The position numbers and the translations under genes are program-made. Below, piece after piece: positions 38,501 to 53,500 of a stretch of DNA of 64,000 bases. The notes below the pieces were generated by a model. That model saw only the letters and a list, made by a program, of their open reading frames with translations, ran no database searches and was not told the origin of the DNA. Origin of the DNA: Osmia lignaria lignaria (Eukaryota > Arthropoda > Insecta > Hymenoptera > Megachilidae); contig NC_135036.1 in NCBI RefSeq assembly GCF_051020975.1, forward strand, positions 9,238,001-9,302,000. Direction: 5' to 3'. Numbering within the stretch: position 1 is the stretch's first letter; each line of letters starts with the position of its first letter.

Positions 38501-41500
38501 AGCAGACGGACGGATGGTTTGCAAGTGAAATGAACCCTTTCGCTCCGAACCGCGTGTAAAAATATCATAAGTACGGAGAAAGGGTTAAAATATCCCTTTC
38601 GAATTACGAACGGGATACAAAGAGGACTAAGAAGTTTGTTTCGAAGAGGAATTTGCTGGCTGTGTTCTCGAGACTCGTCAGGGTCTGAGAAATCCGTCCG
38701 GACTAATTCTGATACGGCAAAGGGCAGTGGCCTTCGATTAATTTATTTCCGCCACGCGGGTGAGACGGCTCTTCGTTGCGGAGAAAAGGGAAGGAAAGTT
38801 ATGATTTAGCGGGGAATAATCGGTCGGCTGGTCGAGCGGATCTAAAAATAATCCGCGCGCGGTTTGATCTATTCGGGCTGGCGCAAGACCGATGCCAAGA
38901 TAGGCTCGTCCTATGCTTCTTCACGGTTCCCGAGTTGACTGTGATGAATGTCTTGAAATTTCGCGACCACCTTCCTCCCGACCGTTCCGTCTTTCCATGA
39001 GCGTCCGCGAACTCGTATCGTCAGCGTTAAACGTTATACTGTCATTTGTAAAATAATAAAAATAAAATGCAATCGTTGAGAAACTTTTATATGTTGAATT
39101 ATTTTTCTGTGTAAAACAACCTATTTCTCATCAGACGCGTGCTAGCTGTTAAACCTATGACCGAGATTTTACGCGACGGCAATATTTCAAATCGAGTGGG
39201 CTGCTTGTGACAAGCCATTGAAAGGATCGGATATCTCCAGACAACCACTGCGAGAAATCTTATTAAGCTACTGATTCTAGCGCGATAAATTATGACGAAG
39301 TTATTATGACGATTATACACGGTAAGCAGTCGGAACAGGTGTGAATGAAAATTATAGAGAAGTATCTTTCGAAGATCGGTATTCGAGATACTTTTAAAGA
39401 ATGAAAATCTAACTGGATACGCCTGAAATTTGTAGACGATGGAACAAGAAAATCTACTCGACTGGTTACTAGACGATAAACCTAACGTGGAAAGTAAAGT
39501 CACGTACGATCTCCAAAAATAGTTCCACCCCAGGAAGTCGATGTTCGAGCTACGCATACGGTCTCCAAAAGTAGATTCCAGATGATTCGACTAATCGTCC
39601 TTCGCTTTAAACAATTTTACGAAATTCCACGAGGAATATCCTTTAAAAAGAAAATGATCTGACGAAGGAGTCCCTTTAATTTCATGTTTCTAGTAGGTTA
39701 TTAACAAAGCACAAAGTGTCGTGAGGACCAAAGAACGTTCAACCACCTGCGTCCCCCTTGTTTCCCTGTTTCTCTCGATGCGCAAAGCCAGTGTAAACGC
39801 GGTTTGCAAAATGTCGCGCAACACTATGGACACGTCAGTGAATTATTCCTGGGATCCACGGTTTGTAGTGTCACCAGTTCGACGATACACCCACACAGAC
39901 CGAGCGATAGTGAATTTACGCATGAAACGAGGCCGACTCTCCGTGGAAGGCAGAGAATCCGCGAGACGCATAAATTGAGCCCTCCCTCTCTAATTTCCCT
40001 CATGAATATTCCCTCGTTATATCAATTAAAATCGCAGCGACGCCTGAATATTTATCGTGGCCACATAAATTTATTAGAGACCGCGTAACGAAGCATGGGA
40101 ACCACCGATCGACCGCCGCGAACTTCGTCTTCTTTCGTTTGACCTGGCCAGAAGGAAAATACATTTTTTCTTTTTCTCTCCACGGTTTTCAACGCTTCTA
40201 AGCTCGTTTAACCGTTTCAAAATGGGTGTCGGAGGCGAAGAATCGGGAGAAGAAGAAGAAAAAAAAAACGAGGAGATTACGCTAGAAAAGAGTCATGTCC
40301 ATTGGCGAAGAGCGCGACTCGTTAGAAGCCTCCTCCCCCACCAGAAGCGACGAAGCAACACCTAGCTGAACCTCGACTAATTACGCAACTGCTCACCTGC
40401 ACTACCTGTCACGACGACTGATTCTCCCTCTCTTCTTTCCATTTTTTCGCTCTTTTCCGCGCCGAAGCAGAGTTTAGTTACGACCGACACACGCGCCTTA
40501 TCTCTGCGCCGAAACTAAGCAGCGTGATATTTAATAATAGAACGTTCCACTGACAGGGATAGCCTGCCAATCTCTTTAACCCGTTCCTTCTTATCTCATA
40601 CTCCGCGAAATCACTGAGTACACACACGTTCCTTGAAATTTTTCAATGACGATTTTAAACAGCCGTGTGCAACACGCGTTGCAACGAGAAAGGAATTATG
40701 CCGATCAAAGGCACGTTCGATTATCACACCCTTAATAACTATTATTAAGCGTCTCGCTACACGTGTTCATTTTCAACGTGCCACTTAACGCGTTATCTTT
40801 ATTCCTAAATTTCGTGTGGAAAATTCAAGTAAATCAGAAAATTTCAGTATTGTGTAACGTGAGATTAGATAATTAAGTATAACAAGTTTGATTCTGTTTT
40901 CCTATCGAGGACAGGGTAGAAGGGTTAACGCGAATTTCTTGAAGAAGATTTGCAAGAAGCGTGAAAAAGCATCGTTCGAGCCCTGCGATGTTATTATCGC
41001 AGTGTTGTTGTCATTGAAGTCTTTGTCATCGTTATCATTGCGCAACGAAGACCACCGAGGACGTAGTTAGCTCATAACCGCGCCAGTCAGACATTCAGGA
41101 ACGTCCAATCGAATGGCTAGATTTTCATCTGACTGACAATTATGAAAGAAAAAAACGAAAGAAAAAAAATCAGAAGAAACCTGTGATCATCCTTCGTTTT
41201 GAGCGATTTGAACCCTTTGACTCTCGCATGATTCGACTGGAAATTATCTATGCAGTCACTCGCGTGAAAGCATACGTGTACGACTTTCCTATCGGTGCGT
41301 CGAGTCTTCGGTTATGTTGATTTCCTCAAGGAAAATTACTCGAATGAAGTAATTTTATTTCAGCGCGGTTACAAGTACGTATTAATTTTCGAGATACCGT
41401 CGAAACTGATAAAGTAGGCAAATAGTGACATTGAATTGTCAAGAAATGAAGCGCTTCGATATTCAACCGTTACATCAGAGCTACGCTGTTAATTGATAAC

Positions 41501-44500
41501 GTCGTGAGTAATAAAGAGAGTCATTGTTTGACTGGTTGGCGATCGGGAAAAATAATCTGTCGTTCCACTTACGTTTGAAAATAACGAGAGGCAAACTCGT
41601 GCATAATCGCAACGACTATATACGTTGAGAATGCGTTAAGAATCGACGGACGAACCAGGAAACATTAAATTATTTCATTTCAAACAGTCGGAATAAAAAT
41701 TCGTAAAGAATTCCATTCGAGGAAATACCGAGATAATCGAGCGGTGATTCGAGAGGAGGTTCGTTATCGGTTCGATAAGGCATCGTCGATTCGCGAGAAC
41801 GATGATCGCGTGGAAGCGGTCGCCGTTTCGTTTCGGGACTCGGTAGAAGTTTAAATCGGGAATGGCGGGCCAGGAGGCCGTCATGCGGGAGGCGCGATGG
41901 TATTTTTATCGGGCTAAATATAGGTAAACCTCCTATACGGAACGCCATAGCAGCGTGGAGGAACCGCAGAGGGTCGGCCCGTAACTACTCGTTAACCACG
42001 TACCCCGGGGTGTCCCGTGACCGCAAAAGAGCTTCCGCGAAAGAAAAAGAAGAAAAGAAAATAAACACTGAGGGAAAAAAGAAGGAAAAAGAGCCCGACC
42101 GCCCTGGGGCTTGATTAATTTTTAATCGAGGGACACGCGCGCTTGGTGTCGTGAATCGCGACCGAGCTCTTTCACGCCTAAGCGTTCACTGCATTTCCCT
42201 CAACCAACCACCGTCCTCTTTCCAATTTACTCGTTTATCAATTGCAGTATTCGTTATTGGTTTAAGGAGCTCGACATTTCTTCGTTTGTATAATTAATTT
42301 GCGTTTTAATCGCTCAAGTAGTACGAGCGTTATATAGGTCCGACGAAAGGTAATTGTAAATCTAAAACTGTGTCGGAGAATGATTACTCGTTTATGAATT
42401 AGCTGAACCCTCGCTGCGAAAGGGGTAGTAAAAAATGAAGAGGTCACGGCGCGAAGGGGATGATTCGCGTGTCATTTACAGCACATTATCCAGCCCCGTA
42501 GGTGACCGCCGATTCTCGTTCTTGTCGTTCACGCGTCCACAGGCCGCGGTGGGGATTTTTGGAAACGGGATAGAGGCGACCGTAAACGGGCCACAGTGTG
42601 TAATCGTGCCGTCATAGGGTGGTGTCCCGCGACCGCAGAAGAGCCTGCACAAAGGGTGGACATGTAATTCGAGCCCCGATCCGAAGCGTCGCGTGGCCAT
42701 CGAAACTGCAATTTTTTTTCTCCTATTTTCCCTCCCTCGCTCTCTTTGTTTTTTGTTTTTTTTTTTTTTTCTGCCTCCACCCTGCATCTCGTTCGTTCAC
42801 GCGGACGTTTTATTTTTCAGCTGGTTCGCGGCGATATTGACACGAGTGTCGACGATAAAAACTGATCGACACCGCGCGTCCACTTCTACCAGTTCGATGA
42901 TTGATGGCCAACCCGGTCGCGTGCTTCTTTCCGTCTCGTTCTACTGATTCTATGACTTATAGAAATCATCGATGAAAATCTTTGAGAAGTTCTAACCCTA
43001 AATAAATTTAACCCTCGACCTTCGAAAAATGTAATTTCATATCGCAACCGGCAGCCTGTTCGTAGGTTGTCCGCGTTCCCGTAAAATCGTGCAAACCGAT
43101 TTTCAGGTGGAAACTACGATATCGGTTGAAAGTTCAGGTTGCTCGGTGAACTGGAGGTGGTTCGTTCTACCGGATAGCAGACTCCTTTAGCGGTTTAATC
43201 CACGCTCGCGAAACTACGCGCAACTTTTGTCGAACTTCTCTGCTCGAGGCGAGTGTCTCGAATTAAGGGCGCAGACGTCGTAACGTGAAACTTTCACCGA
43301 GCCACGCGACAGCCTGACGTTCCTCTCTTCGATATCTCGAAGAAAAATCGCTCCTGATTTTTCCGGTCGAGAAAAATAAGAAGAGTGCAACAGGTTCGGG
43401 GTGATCTTTTCCGCGATCGACAGGGAGTATCGCGATTTTTCAAGGGTCCCGTGGAAACGGAGAAAGAGGTAGGAGACGATCGTTGATGCAGGAAAGTATC
43501 TCGACTTTCGATCGCGTCGACCACGGGCGAGGGACTTTCAAAAGTAAAAGTTACTCGTTTCTGCTTCAATTTCTACTCTCCAATAATGAACACCTCGTTG
43601 CTCCGACGTTCTTCCGTTTCTTTGCAAATTTTTGTGTATCTTCGCGGTCCGTTCGCAGGACCAAATAGGGAACTGGGTTAGTCGAGTGGTTCCAAAGTGT
43701 TTCGAGTCCCGTTCACGATTTCGTAGGTCGAATATGAAATACAATAAAATTCGATATAGGGGCTGGTGGGCGTAGATAATGGACGGGCACGGCGATTCGC
43801 TCCACTTTTCGTCGCTCGAGAATCGAGCATCCTCGCGGTTGGCCGCGATTCCTGGAGAAATCGAGAGAGCAACTCTTCTCGACTGACTCGAACGTTTGTT
43901 TCTAACGAAGACACTTCGATCAAATTGCACAGGAATTTAAAAAAAAATCATTTAACGCTAAGTTAATGATATCGCATTCGTGTTCCTGTTTCTAGCAACA
44001 CGTTTCACACACGATTGGAACATTTTCCCGAGCAACAGAACCCAGTTACAACTCGAAGAAACACGGGACGAATCGCGCAAGAGTATCCTAGCACGAGCCA
44101 GTGTTTCGTCTCTTTCTCGAAGGAGCGGTGTAAAAACGCGGCCTTGCTCGGCACGCGGTACATGCGAACTCGCCCATCCAAGCTGATTCATTCCAAGGCG
44201 CTAGAAACAACTCGAGCACGGCGCACCGAGAATGACTGGGACGGGAACGCGGAAAAAACGCGAATCAGAAACACAAAGTAGAGCAGAAGGATACTCGCGA
44301 CGCTGAACCATGGATTACGAGCGGGGGAACGCGACGTGAATGAACAAAAAACGATTCCAGGAGATTACGAAGGGAGGGAAAAAAGGGGATTACGGTGGAC
44401 CAGCAACCGATAAGTCGAGAGAAAAACCCGTAGGAACGGAGGCTACCGAGAAAGATGGGAAATGGGAGAAAGAAAGAAGAAAGGTGGACGCGTATCGGTT

Positions 44501-47500
44501 CGGAATTCTTCAAGGTCCGTGCATCGTGTCTCCACGTGGGTTTCGTGGAACGACGAGCGCATAGGAAAAGCCGTCGCTACTGTTGCTGTTGTGCAGGACG
44601 ACGAACTCGAGCATGGTTCTGGCGATGGAAAGAACGTCGTTGCTACCGCCTCGTCCTTCGTCGACGAGTCGCGCGACTGCGCCGTTATAAATGCGGCTTG
44701 CGGTCGGAAATACGTGGGAACCTGCGGGAGAGGAGGCTCTTTTCCTTCCAATGTATTGGCGTGTTCGTGGGTTTCCTAGTGTGGGACCGAACGGAGCTGC
44801 CTGTTCCAACCTACTTTTCCAAGTTCCTTTATTCCTTTGCTATCAGTAAGGTTTGTAACCGTTAAGCGTACCAAGAATCGGTATGGCACTGTTGAAATAT
44901 TTTCCAAATTAAAAGGGAACGATGTTTAATTATTTTTATAATAAATCTAGGTAGAGGTGTGCTATTAGATATTAATCTTTGGAAAAGCTAATTGGAACCG
45001 ATCGGAAGGAAAGTTTGTTGTACACGAGTGAAATTGACTTATAGCTTTCGCTAGTGTCAGCCGTGAGACGGTGTTGTGTGCGCAACGTCCCGTGGGAATC
45101 CATACCCGACCGCACCAAGTGCGATACAAAGGCGATCCTCCCGCCTGCCCTATGAATCCCTTCCGTGTTTTTCCACCCCAGACCACGTTGTTCCTGATTC
45201 GAAGAGGAATCGGAGAGAAATCCTGGCCCGGTATTCGACATATGGCGTCGCCGACAGAAGTGTTGCTCGATTTAGAAACTCTCGCTCCGTCCTTACAATC
45301 CTAAACCTTTCTCTTTCATTGTAAGCGGCCGACTGTTACAAGACGAATAAATGCAAATACCATTCGGCGTACACGGCACGACAATGGGAAAGCGATCTAG
45401 AAATTCAAAGAAAATACAAAATTTCTAAAGTATCTAAAAATAGTAGCCTGCTTATGAAATCACGTTCGAGGTTTGTTCAACGACTTTCTCGAACTTCACC
45501 ACCATTCGCAACTTCGCGAACGTAAACGTCCTATACAGGACGGTGAAAGTTTTCCTTCGCTGCGAAACAACTAGAATACCACTTACGCAATCCGTGGCAC
45601 GAGTATCGATTCGAAAAAAGTAAACGGAAAGACTTGCAAAGAGACATCGGAACGAAACAATCGTTCTCCGCGATGGTTAATTTTCGAATGTATCCAGAAA
45701 GGGATTGAGAAATTTCGATCCGATCCGCGACCGATGAATTCATTCTACCTTTCTTCGAGCAGTCCCGAAAGATCCGGACCGAAAATGAAATCATCGTGGA
45801 ATGAAGACGCTGTTCCCGGTGACCTCGGGCACATTAGTGAGATCAGTTCTCGGTAGGTGATCACAGCGAGAAGGCACAAGCGGATTTGGCCCCGTGTGGA
45901 CCACTCGAAACTGGTTCCTAAAAATGGTCCAGAGGTGTTCCACGCGCGACACACCGTACAGTCCGAGATAAAACGTCGCTGACGGAAGCACGAGGGACGA
46001 TGGTTGGAAAGGTGGAGCAAACCTCCCACCGTTTCCATCGTCATCGTACCATGTGACTGGGTTACGGTAGCGCGTCTACGTTGCTCGGCATCCTTCCATG
46101 GATAAAAGAGGCCGAACAAATCCGGATTATGCCGCGAACTTGGACCATCCATTTCGACGGTTCACCCACGTGGCCCACTTCTAACGCGCGAAAATTCACG
46201 CTGACTGGAGAATTTTCAAAGATACGTTGATAATTGGAAAAATAATTCAACTATTTACCTTCCTATCTGTTCTCTACTACGAATCTTTTGTCGAAGACGA
46301 AAAATATGTTGCATGTTAAACGAACGAGCTATCACGACAGGAAGTTTACAACTACACGGTCGAGAGACGATTACATTTTCAACAGATTAAACGTTGCCGA
46401 TGGTGACCTTCCGGTGACGTAACGTCGGATGTCGATCTTACATCAACTGAAATTCAAATTCCTCTGACGCGATACGTCGATTCCGACCTTAAAATAATAC
46501 TGTACCGAGAGGTCTATGGTTTTCAAGTTTGCCGCCAATAATTCGCGCCCTCCGTTCGAATCTTCCGCCGCGGAGAAGGGATTTATAAGCTATCAATTTA
46601 TGGCGATTTTTATTGGCGAAAGGATTGAAAAATTCTGGTAAAATCGTCGAGTCTCTCGAAAAAGTTTCACGTGGAATCTCGAGACGAAAATTCGAAGAGC
46701 GCGAGAGAGGATGGCTTTTCGTAGTTTCCTTGCGGCTTGAAGGGCTCATTCGAGAACTGCTTGACGACGAGCCACGCGACGTACCTTTCAAGGTGAACGG
46801 GATTCGTCTTTCGAAAAAAAAAAGGGAAAAAAAAATAAAAATCCGTCCGAGGAATAAAGTGGAGGTGCTCTTTCTTCTCCTTCTTCTCCTCCCTCTCGCT
46901 CTTCCTCGCGCATGTTCCGAGAGCAGTCGGCTGTACGCGTTTCATCGACACGCGGGAAAATTAAAATCAATGGGAAAATTTTCAAAAATCGAAAGATTTC
47001 GGTCCCTGCCTCGTTTCTTATTTCTATTCGCTCGATGCTTTCTGCCAAAATATAAATTCCTCGTGTCGTGTAACACCCGAATGATGCGTAACCAATTAAC
47101 ACTTTGAATGCCAAGCTAAATTTCTCGAAAACCCCGGTAAATCTCACCTATTATCCTTCTCATACTAAATCTTTCTATTGGGCGTACATCCAAGCATTTA
47201 GCAAACGTATTCCTGCGACACTTAAACACCGATGAATTTCCAAAAACAAAGCGGAAGCCCAGCACCGACCATAACCTTCCTCATCGGGCAACCTTCTTTC
47301 ACCGTGGCCGGTCGGCCAGCAGTCTGAATCTCTGGTCGGAAAAAAGGAAGGAATCGCGATCGTGGCTGAAGGGACCACATCATGGCAACCGGACCTAAAC
47401 GCCTCGGAGAAACTGGTCGAACGACATTTCCCGCGTCTCTCACAAGGTGCCGTGTGGTCAATTTCACCGGCAGGATTCCGCTTTCCAACTTCTTTCCTCG

Positions 47501-50500
47501 ACTTTTCTTCGTCCGCGCGTACCCTCCTGAACGAGGAGGCGCGAAAGGTACAGAAAATGGATCTCTAAGAGAAATCTAAATACGCCTGTAGAATTATCGA
47601 TATCGAAATAAAGGATTTCTTTTCGAAATAACTCGAAGAGTTCGATTATTCAAAGTTTCCTATCCCTAGTACGAAGTCCAAGAGGAAGGAGAGTCGACAG
47701 CAGCTCGAGGTAAGAATGCCTGCTGCGAGCAGAGGCGAGAGAGGTCCGTGCGGAAAGAGGAGAAATTCGAGGAGGTGGGAGAGCGAGAGGAGAGGGGCGA
47801 TACAGTAGGGGCGGGAGAGCAGAGAGAGAGAGGGGAAGAAGAGGAGGCGGCCTTGAGAACGCGGAGAGAGCAGAACGCGGGTCTAAGAAGAAGAACCAGA
47901 AGAAGAAGAAGAAGAAGAAGAGAGAAAGGAGAGACTAGCTGAGCCAACTCCAACGCCAACGAACTGCTTCACTGGCAAATCACTGACGGTTCTCATCCCA
48001 GCTTCGATTCTTCATCGGTGAATTAATGAACCGAGGACACGTAGGAGCGGCGCTCCACAGAGGCGCGGCTTTCTCAGCTCCAAAGAACTCTATACTTTGC
48101 CACTCACAATGACACTTTTCCCAAAATCGTGGGTAAAAGTCATTTGGTCTAATTACTTTATGAAGTCAAACGTAAGCCTTTGATTACAAGTCCTTCTACG
48201 ATGATCCTTACAATTCTCCGGTCGAAATTTGAAAATCATTTGATCACAGAGATTTAGACGATTTAAACGGTGTTGCTAGAGGCTGTTGTAACGTTGCACA
48301 GGTCGCAGATACGAAGCATTATGCAACGACGATGATGTAAGGATCGCGACGTAAAACTGGGAGATCCGGAGACGCGAGTGCGACCAGTACGCTACGGAAC
48401 ACGATTTCTTTGGTCCTGCCTACGTTCAACGTTTTCTCATCTCGTTTTCATTTCACTGGCGCGCGTTGGAAACGATCTAGAGAAGAGGGAATTCGTATTT
48501 GGAGTAGGAGCGTGGCTAGCGGGATCGAAACTAAAACGGAACACCTTGAGATCTCCGGAATTAGCTGGCAACAATCGACCGCGCGAACGATCAGATCCAA
48601 ATTCTGAAATTCTGGCATAGTAAATTATCAACCAGCCGGAAAGCTCCATCTGCTGGATAGAACGCATGCGAACGTCGAGATTCCAAAGGTAAATTTTTCA
48701 ACGTATGCTGCGCGAAGTTAGATAATTATTCCGGTGACTTATCGCGGAAGCCAAGGAAACGGAACGTTCGCAAACGCAATCGTCGTAACGTCTCGGATCG
48801 GTGGAGCACTGTTTTATGTAACGGATAGGAAATATTTCGAAGAATACATTTCCTCCAATTACGCGACTCTTAATGCACCACTGTTCGCGGTAATGCAACG
48901 ACGTGCTGCCGGAACTGATGTTGAAATTAGAGTTTTCGAAAATGGTACCTAATAAAGTATCATCGTTTGACGATGGGTATCGCGTGAATCAATATCGAGA
49001 CGGGAAGAAAATGAAGATGCAAATTCCATCAGCAAAGATGCCGAAGAATAGGTAGAGAGATCGCGTTGAGATCCACTGGGTCGTGAGTGTGCGCGGCGCA
49101 GGTAGGTCGGTTGAACCCACGGCTCTCTACGGAATATACAGACACTTGGCGAGATTCGCGAGGTCACGTGCTGCATTTGGACAGCCAGTGCTAATTTCAT
49201 TATTTATAGCTTTAAAGCTTTCGATTTGCCGATCTACCATTATTCCACCTCGCGATTTCTACGTTTTTATCGCGCAAAACTAAAATGTCCAAAAAATGGA
49301 CCCTATCAATATTTTGAGGTGAAGATCGAAAGTTTCGAAATTGGCGCGTATCGAGTTAAGAAGCTCGACAACGACCAGTTGAAATCGATGATCGTTCGCG
49401 CGGATTCGAGCGATAACAATTTCATAGTTGGATAAACGACTAGCGTTATCACGCCTGGACGAGAAATTAGCTGAGATTCGAAGATAATTGGCCCCGATTC
49501 CCTCTGTTCCCGCGTTTGTTCCGTCGCGACGAGCGTCGTTTCAATGGATTACCGATCGACGAAGGCTCGCGGTTCCTTGATTGAAAGCGGATTCTCTCGG
49601 TGTTGTATCCACTCGAAAAGTTGCAGACACTGCGGCGCGTCCGAGGTGTTAACAGCTGGTTTCGACGATAAGGATCTTCGCGGTCTGATAAACGACCGAG
49701 CAATCCTCACTGTCTCTTTCTCGCTTCATCCTCTTGCGGCCTCTCGATGTCCCTAAGGGATTTCGCGTTACGAATACAAGAGGATTCGATTGACGGATCC
49801 CTGAAACGATCGGTATTTACAGGAAGAAACTCGTCCAAGTGCACTCTCGTTTGCTTTGAATTTTAATTTACATACTCTCTAGACGATAAAAAAAACTGGA
49901 GTAACCCGTTCAAGTGAGATCATCTTTGTAAAGAAATACTTTCTTAATAAAAATATCTTGAAAATCGTATCTCGAAGTTCCAATTTACCGGTCTGTCAAA
50001 GACTATCGACCAAATTGCACCTGTCGCCAAACACCTGTACATCCAAGTTCCTAAGGTAACCCATTGACTAAACGAGTCCTTTCTACCTCTCATTGTCACC
50101 TTGTCATCTTCTTAAGTTCATCCCTGTTACGCTCCCTCTATTCATTTGACCAGCTTCCTACTGTTTTCTGAACACGCTCGGATACGCATACCTAAACCTG
50201 AACCTGGGGATTAGGTTCATCCGCTTCCTGAGCCGTCAGGCCGAAGCTTTGAAAGTAATTGGAATGGACGTGAGATGCTACTGCCCGTTAAATATCGAAC
50301 GAGTCTCGATCTTGCTTGAATCGTAATGAAATAAAAATCTGAACGTTCGTCGTTAGAAGGACGAGCGTGTGCACGCACGTGCATTCCACTTTTCAGGATT
50401 GCCTTGAACCTGGCCGGTTGCTCGAACAGTTTCACGTGAAACTGGAACCGTCGGACGATACGGCTTGATACGCTACCTGCACACGACTTTATGCGCTCAG

Positions 50501-53500
50501 CCCGCCAGGTATCTCCTCCTCGCGTGCCTTCCTTTTCCTTTCTCTCCGCTTCTTCCATCGTTCATCGATTCCTCGAGCACCGCGGCGTTTACTCGGACCG
50601 CAAAAACCTCGCCAATTGGACGTTTGATCGTTCGAACCACTTTTGGTCCGTTGCTTGAGGTTTGATTGATCGGAAAACGCGCGGCAACTCGCGGCAAGAC
50701 ACTTGGAAAGTTTCGTTTCTCGATCCACCGGGTGGGTCCTGCATTTTCATCGCACTTTGCACGAAAAATTCGTTGTTTCGGGTTATCGCTACGCTCGTAG
50801 AAAGATTGAATAATATTTGGAGCGCAGAAATTGACGACGCTCGCGATACGAGGGCCTCGCAACGAGCCAAGGTGTCGATTCAGTTTGTCGCAAAGCGATC
50901 AAGGTCCTTCTTATCCTACCGAGAGGCCGCGATAAGATAAGCTCGGTGACGCCGTTCGACTTCCGACTGCATGCTCAGTCTCTCTTTTCCTCTTGTTATT
51001 TCTCCATCTGTTTCGTCAACTTTTGCCCTAATTTATTGTAAACGCTTATTTTTCACGATATTCCTTTCTACCATCTTTCAAGGGTGTTTGAACGAAACGT
51101 TTCGACGAATCGTGCGAATGTACCAGCGTGGAACGCTTTATGTTAATGAACCCTGGCGATTACCCAGACGGGGCCAGCGAACAGGGAGATGATGTCGAGC
51201 CGATAGAGACGTCCAGACCGGATACAAGGAAGGTCGAAGGAGAAGAACCGGATAATCGTCACCGTGCTAGCCTGTGCACCGGCTTTTCTCTTATCGGTTC
51301 TGACCCTACCAGTCCGGTCGAAGCGTTCTCCAGACGAGGAAGGAAGTCGCGTTTTGCCAGCGTACACCTGCGTCAAAGAGGCGCCTCCCACCTGCGGGCC
51401 ACCTGAACTTACCGATAGAAACCCAGTCCGCGAGACTTTCAGAATGCACCTGACTCTCGCGAACCGTGCTCCTTTTTCGCCTGTCCACCGCGATAATTGG
51501 ACGATAATACACTGATCGATCGTCACTCCCAAAAATGGAGCTACTACTTTGAAATTCATCGATGGCCCCGGCGAAAGTTTCCAACAACCGTTATCCTCGA
51601 CGCGATAGCCAAGCGAACTGGAGTAACTGCTCTGGATATCATTTCGGAACGAAAGTTGAAAATAATCGTAAGGTTGGAAGCGAGAACCACATTGTTAAAA
51701 ATTCAAGAGGGTATAACTCGTCGCGCTGAACGCTTTCATTGAAAATTGATTAACGTCAATGTTAACGAGACAATTCGGTGTTTAACGAGAGAACAATTCA
51801 GCGGTAGCCAGGTTTCGAGACACGTTCGACCGCGCAACGGTCACCAGAAAGATCCTGGTCGAGCTATGATAACGGATTCTTCGGGTATACTGTTACTACG
51901 CCCGAGAGAGCGTACTAGCGAGAGATTGCTGAACGATTGGCACGGAACGAGAAGTATTAGGCTGTAAAAGAACCGTCTGAATCCGGTTGCGGCGAAAAAT
52001 TTCAAACCTTCCTAACCGTCCATATCGCGTTCTTTTCTTATTATTCAAGAACCACGGCGCCTCCGTGGAATTTTCCCGCCCAAAAGTGGTTCGTTCGAGT
52101 AAGTATCGCAGTTTGAGAATCCTCCAAGTCTCAGCGAAGTAGACAGAAAGCAAACGTCGCGTTTCGCACGGAAATTTCTTCGACCACGCGATACGCTTTC
52201 TTCAGGGTGGTCGCGTGACCCTTTTCTCAAAAGAAAGCACCGCCACACCGTTCGGTAAGCTCTTGCACGATCGCACGACCGGTGCTTCGCGTGATAAAAA
52301 GTTGTTACGCTCGATGTAATGGCGGATTACTTATTTATATCGGGGGGCTTGATCCCCCTAATCGTGCTAAGATTGATCTGAAACGTTGTCGTCGAACGGT
52401 AAGAGGGTTGTCGCGACCGCGTCCAATGTAAATTCGTCACAATACGAGCCTATTTTTCTCCCCCCTCCCTCCATTTAGTATTGCACAGCTTGTACTTGAT
52501 GAAAAAGCTTGAAGAAATCCGTGAAGGCTAAATTGCCGGCTACGTCAAACTTACGACAGAGGGAACAGACTTTACACCAGCCGTGAAAATGAGAGGTTAC
52601 ACGCGGATCTATGTAGATTTGCATAAATAAGCAAGCGAAGTTTACCGTTTTCCATTTCGAACACGCACATCGTTCGGGATAAAAGCTTTGTCTGTAAGCG
52701 ACCACGTGAAATGTCCACGCGACCCTTTCGCGTAACAAAGTAAAAAGATCCGTCATTTAAGTCATGCCTATTAAATCGCACACTTTCTTGTTCAAAACCT
52801 TGCTACGACACGCGATCGACTGATTTTAACCGATAAGCATTAACCCACCGACGACCGTAAGCGTACTGATACGCCAAATGATTTATCAGCCATTTTCGTC
52901 GAGCGGACGCGTAACGAGGTTAATCGTCAGTGGGTCAAAGCGAAGAATAAGAAGGTGGCGATGATGTTTTTACCTGAAGTAGTGCGATCCAAATGGCGAG
53001 CAATAAAAAGGGTCGTTGTGCATATGCGGTTGTCCGGGTACACCGGGTCCTTGGGGATGAGCATGCGGGCCCATCGGGCCGGTTGGTCCCGGACCGCACA
53101 TCCCGGGTGCACCTTGCGGCTGCATACTAGCCGGGCCCATCATGCCTGCGGCTGGACCCATGGGATGCGGTCCAGGATGATGGGGCGAGCCAACCATGTG
53201 AGGACCAGGATGATGAGGATGAGGCGACGGTCCACCACCGCCCATGTGCGGATGAGGCGCGTGAGGGGAACCGGTCATCATACCGTGAGGTGGCATTGGG
53301 TGAGGACTCGGAGATGCTCCGTTCAAATGGGGCCCACCAGTGACACCGCCGTGAGGCGTCGGTGGACCCCCGTGGGTCGGCGTGGTAGCCGGTTGCGGTG
53401 GCGGTAAACTAGGCGGTCCAGTCGGTCCTGAGGCCGCTAGTGGCGGCAGCGGGCCATTCGCCATATTGTTTAGCTGCGTGAGCGAAGCCGCCGCCGACGC

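Larger units (their letters stand above)
26749..52973 (-). other. Chip intron 1 (26.2 kb)
   Basis: Bounded by AG|gtaaaa after exon 1 and tgtccccag before exon 2. It was scanned for nested genes on both strands. The open frames of 60-160 codons lack recognisable domains and are scattered without splice partners I could join. It carries the features listed separately (inverted-repeat elements, dyad cluster, GAGA-rich tract). A long first intron next to a conserved developmental cofactor is a plausible home for enhancers. Confidence 0.8.

Noticed and set aside
45745..46152. 135-codon minus-strand frame in intron 1
   Set aside because: No domain recognised, another frame is open across the same stretch, and there are no splice partners. 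Treated as chance.
26749..52973. Possible nested gene in the 26-kb intron
   Set aside because: Both strands were read through the available translations and none carried a recognisable domain or a joinable exon set.
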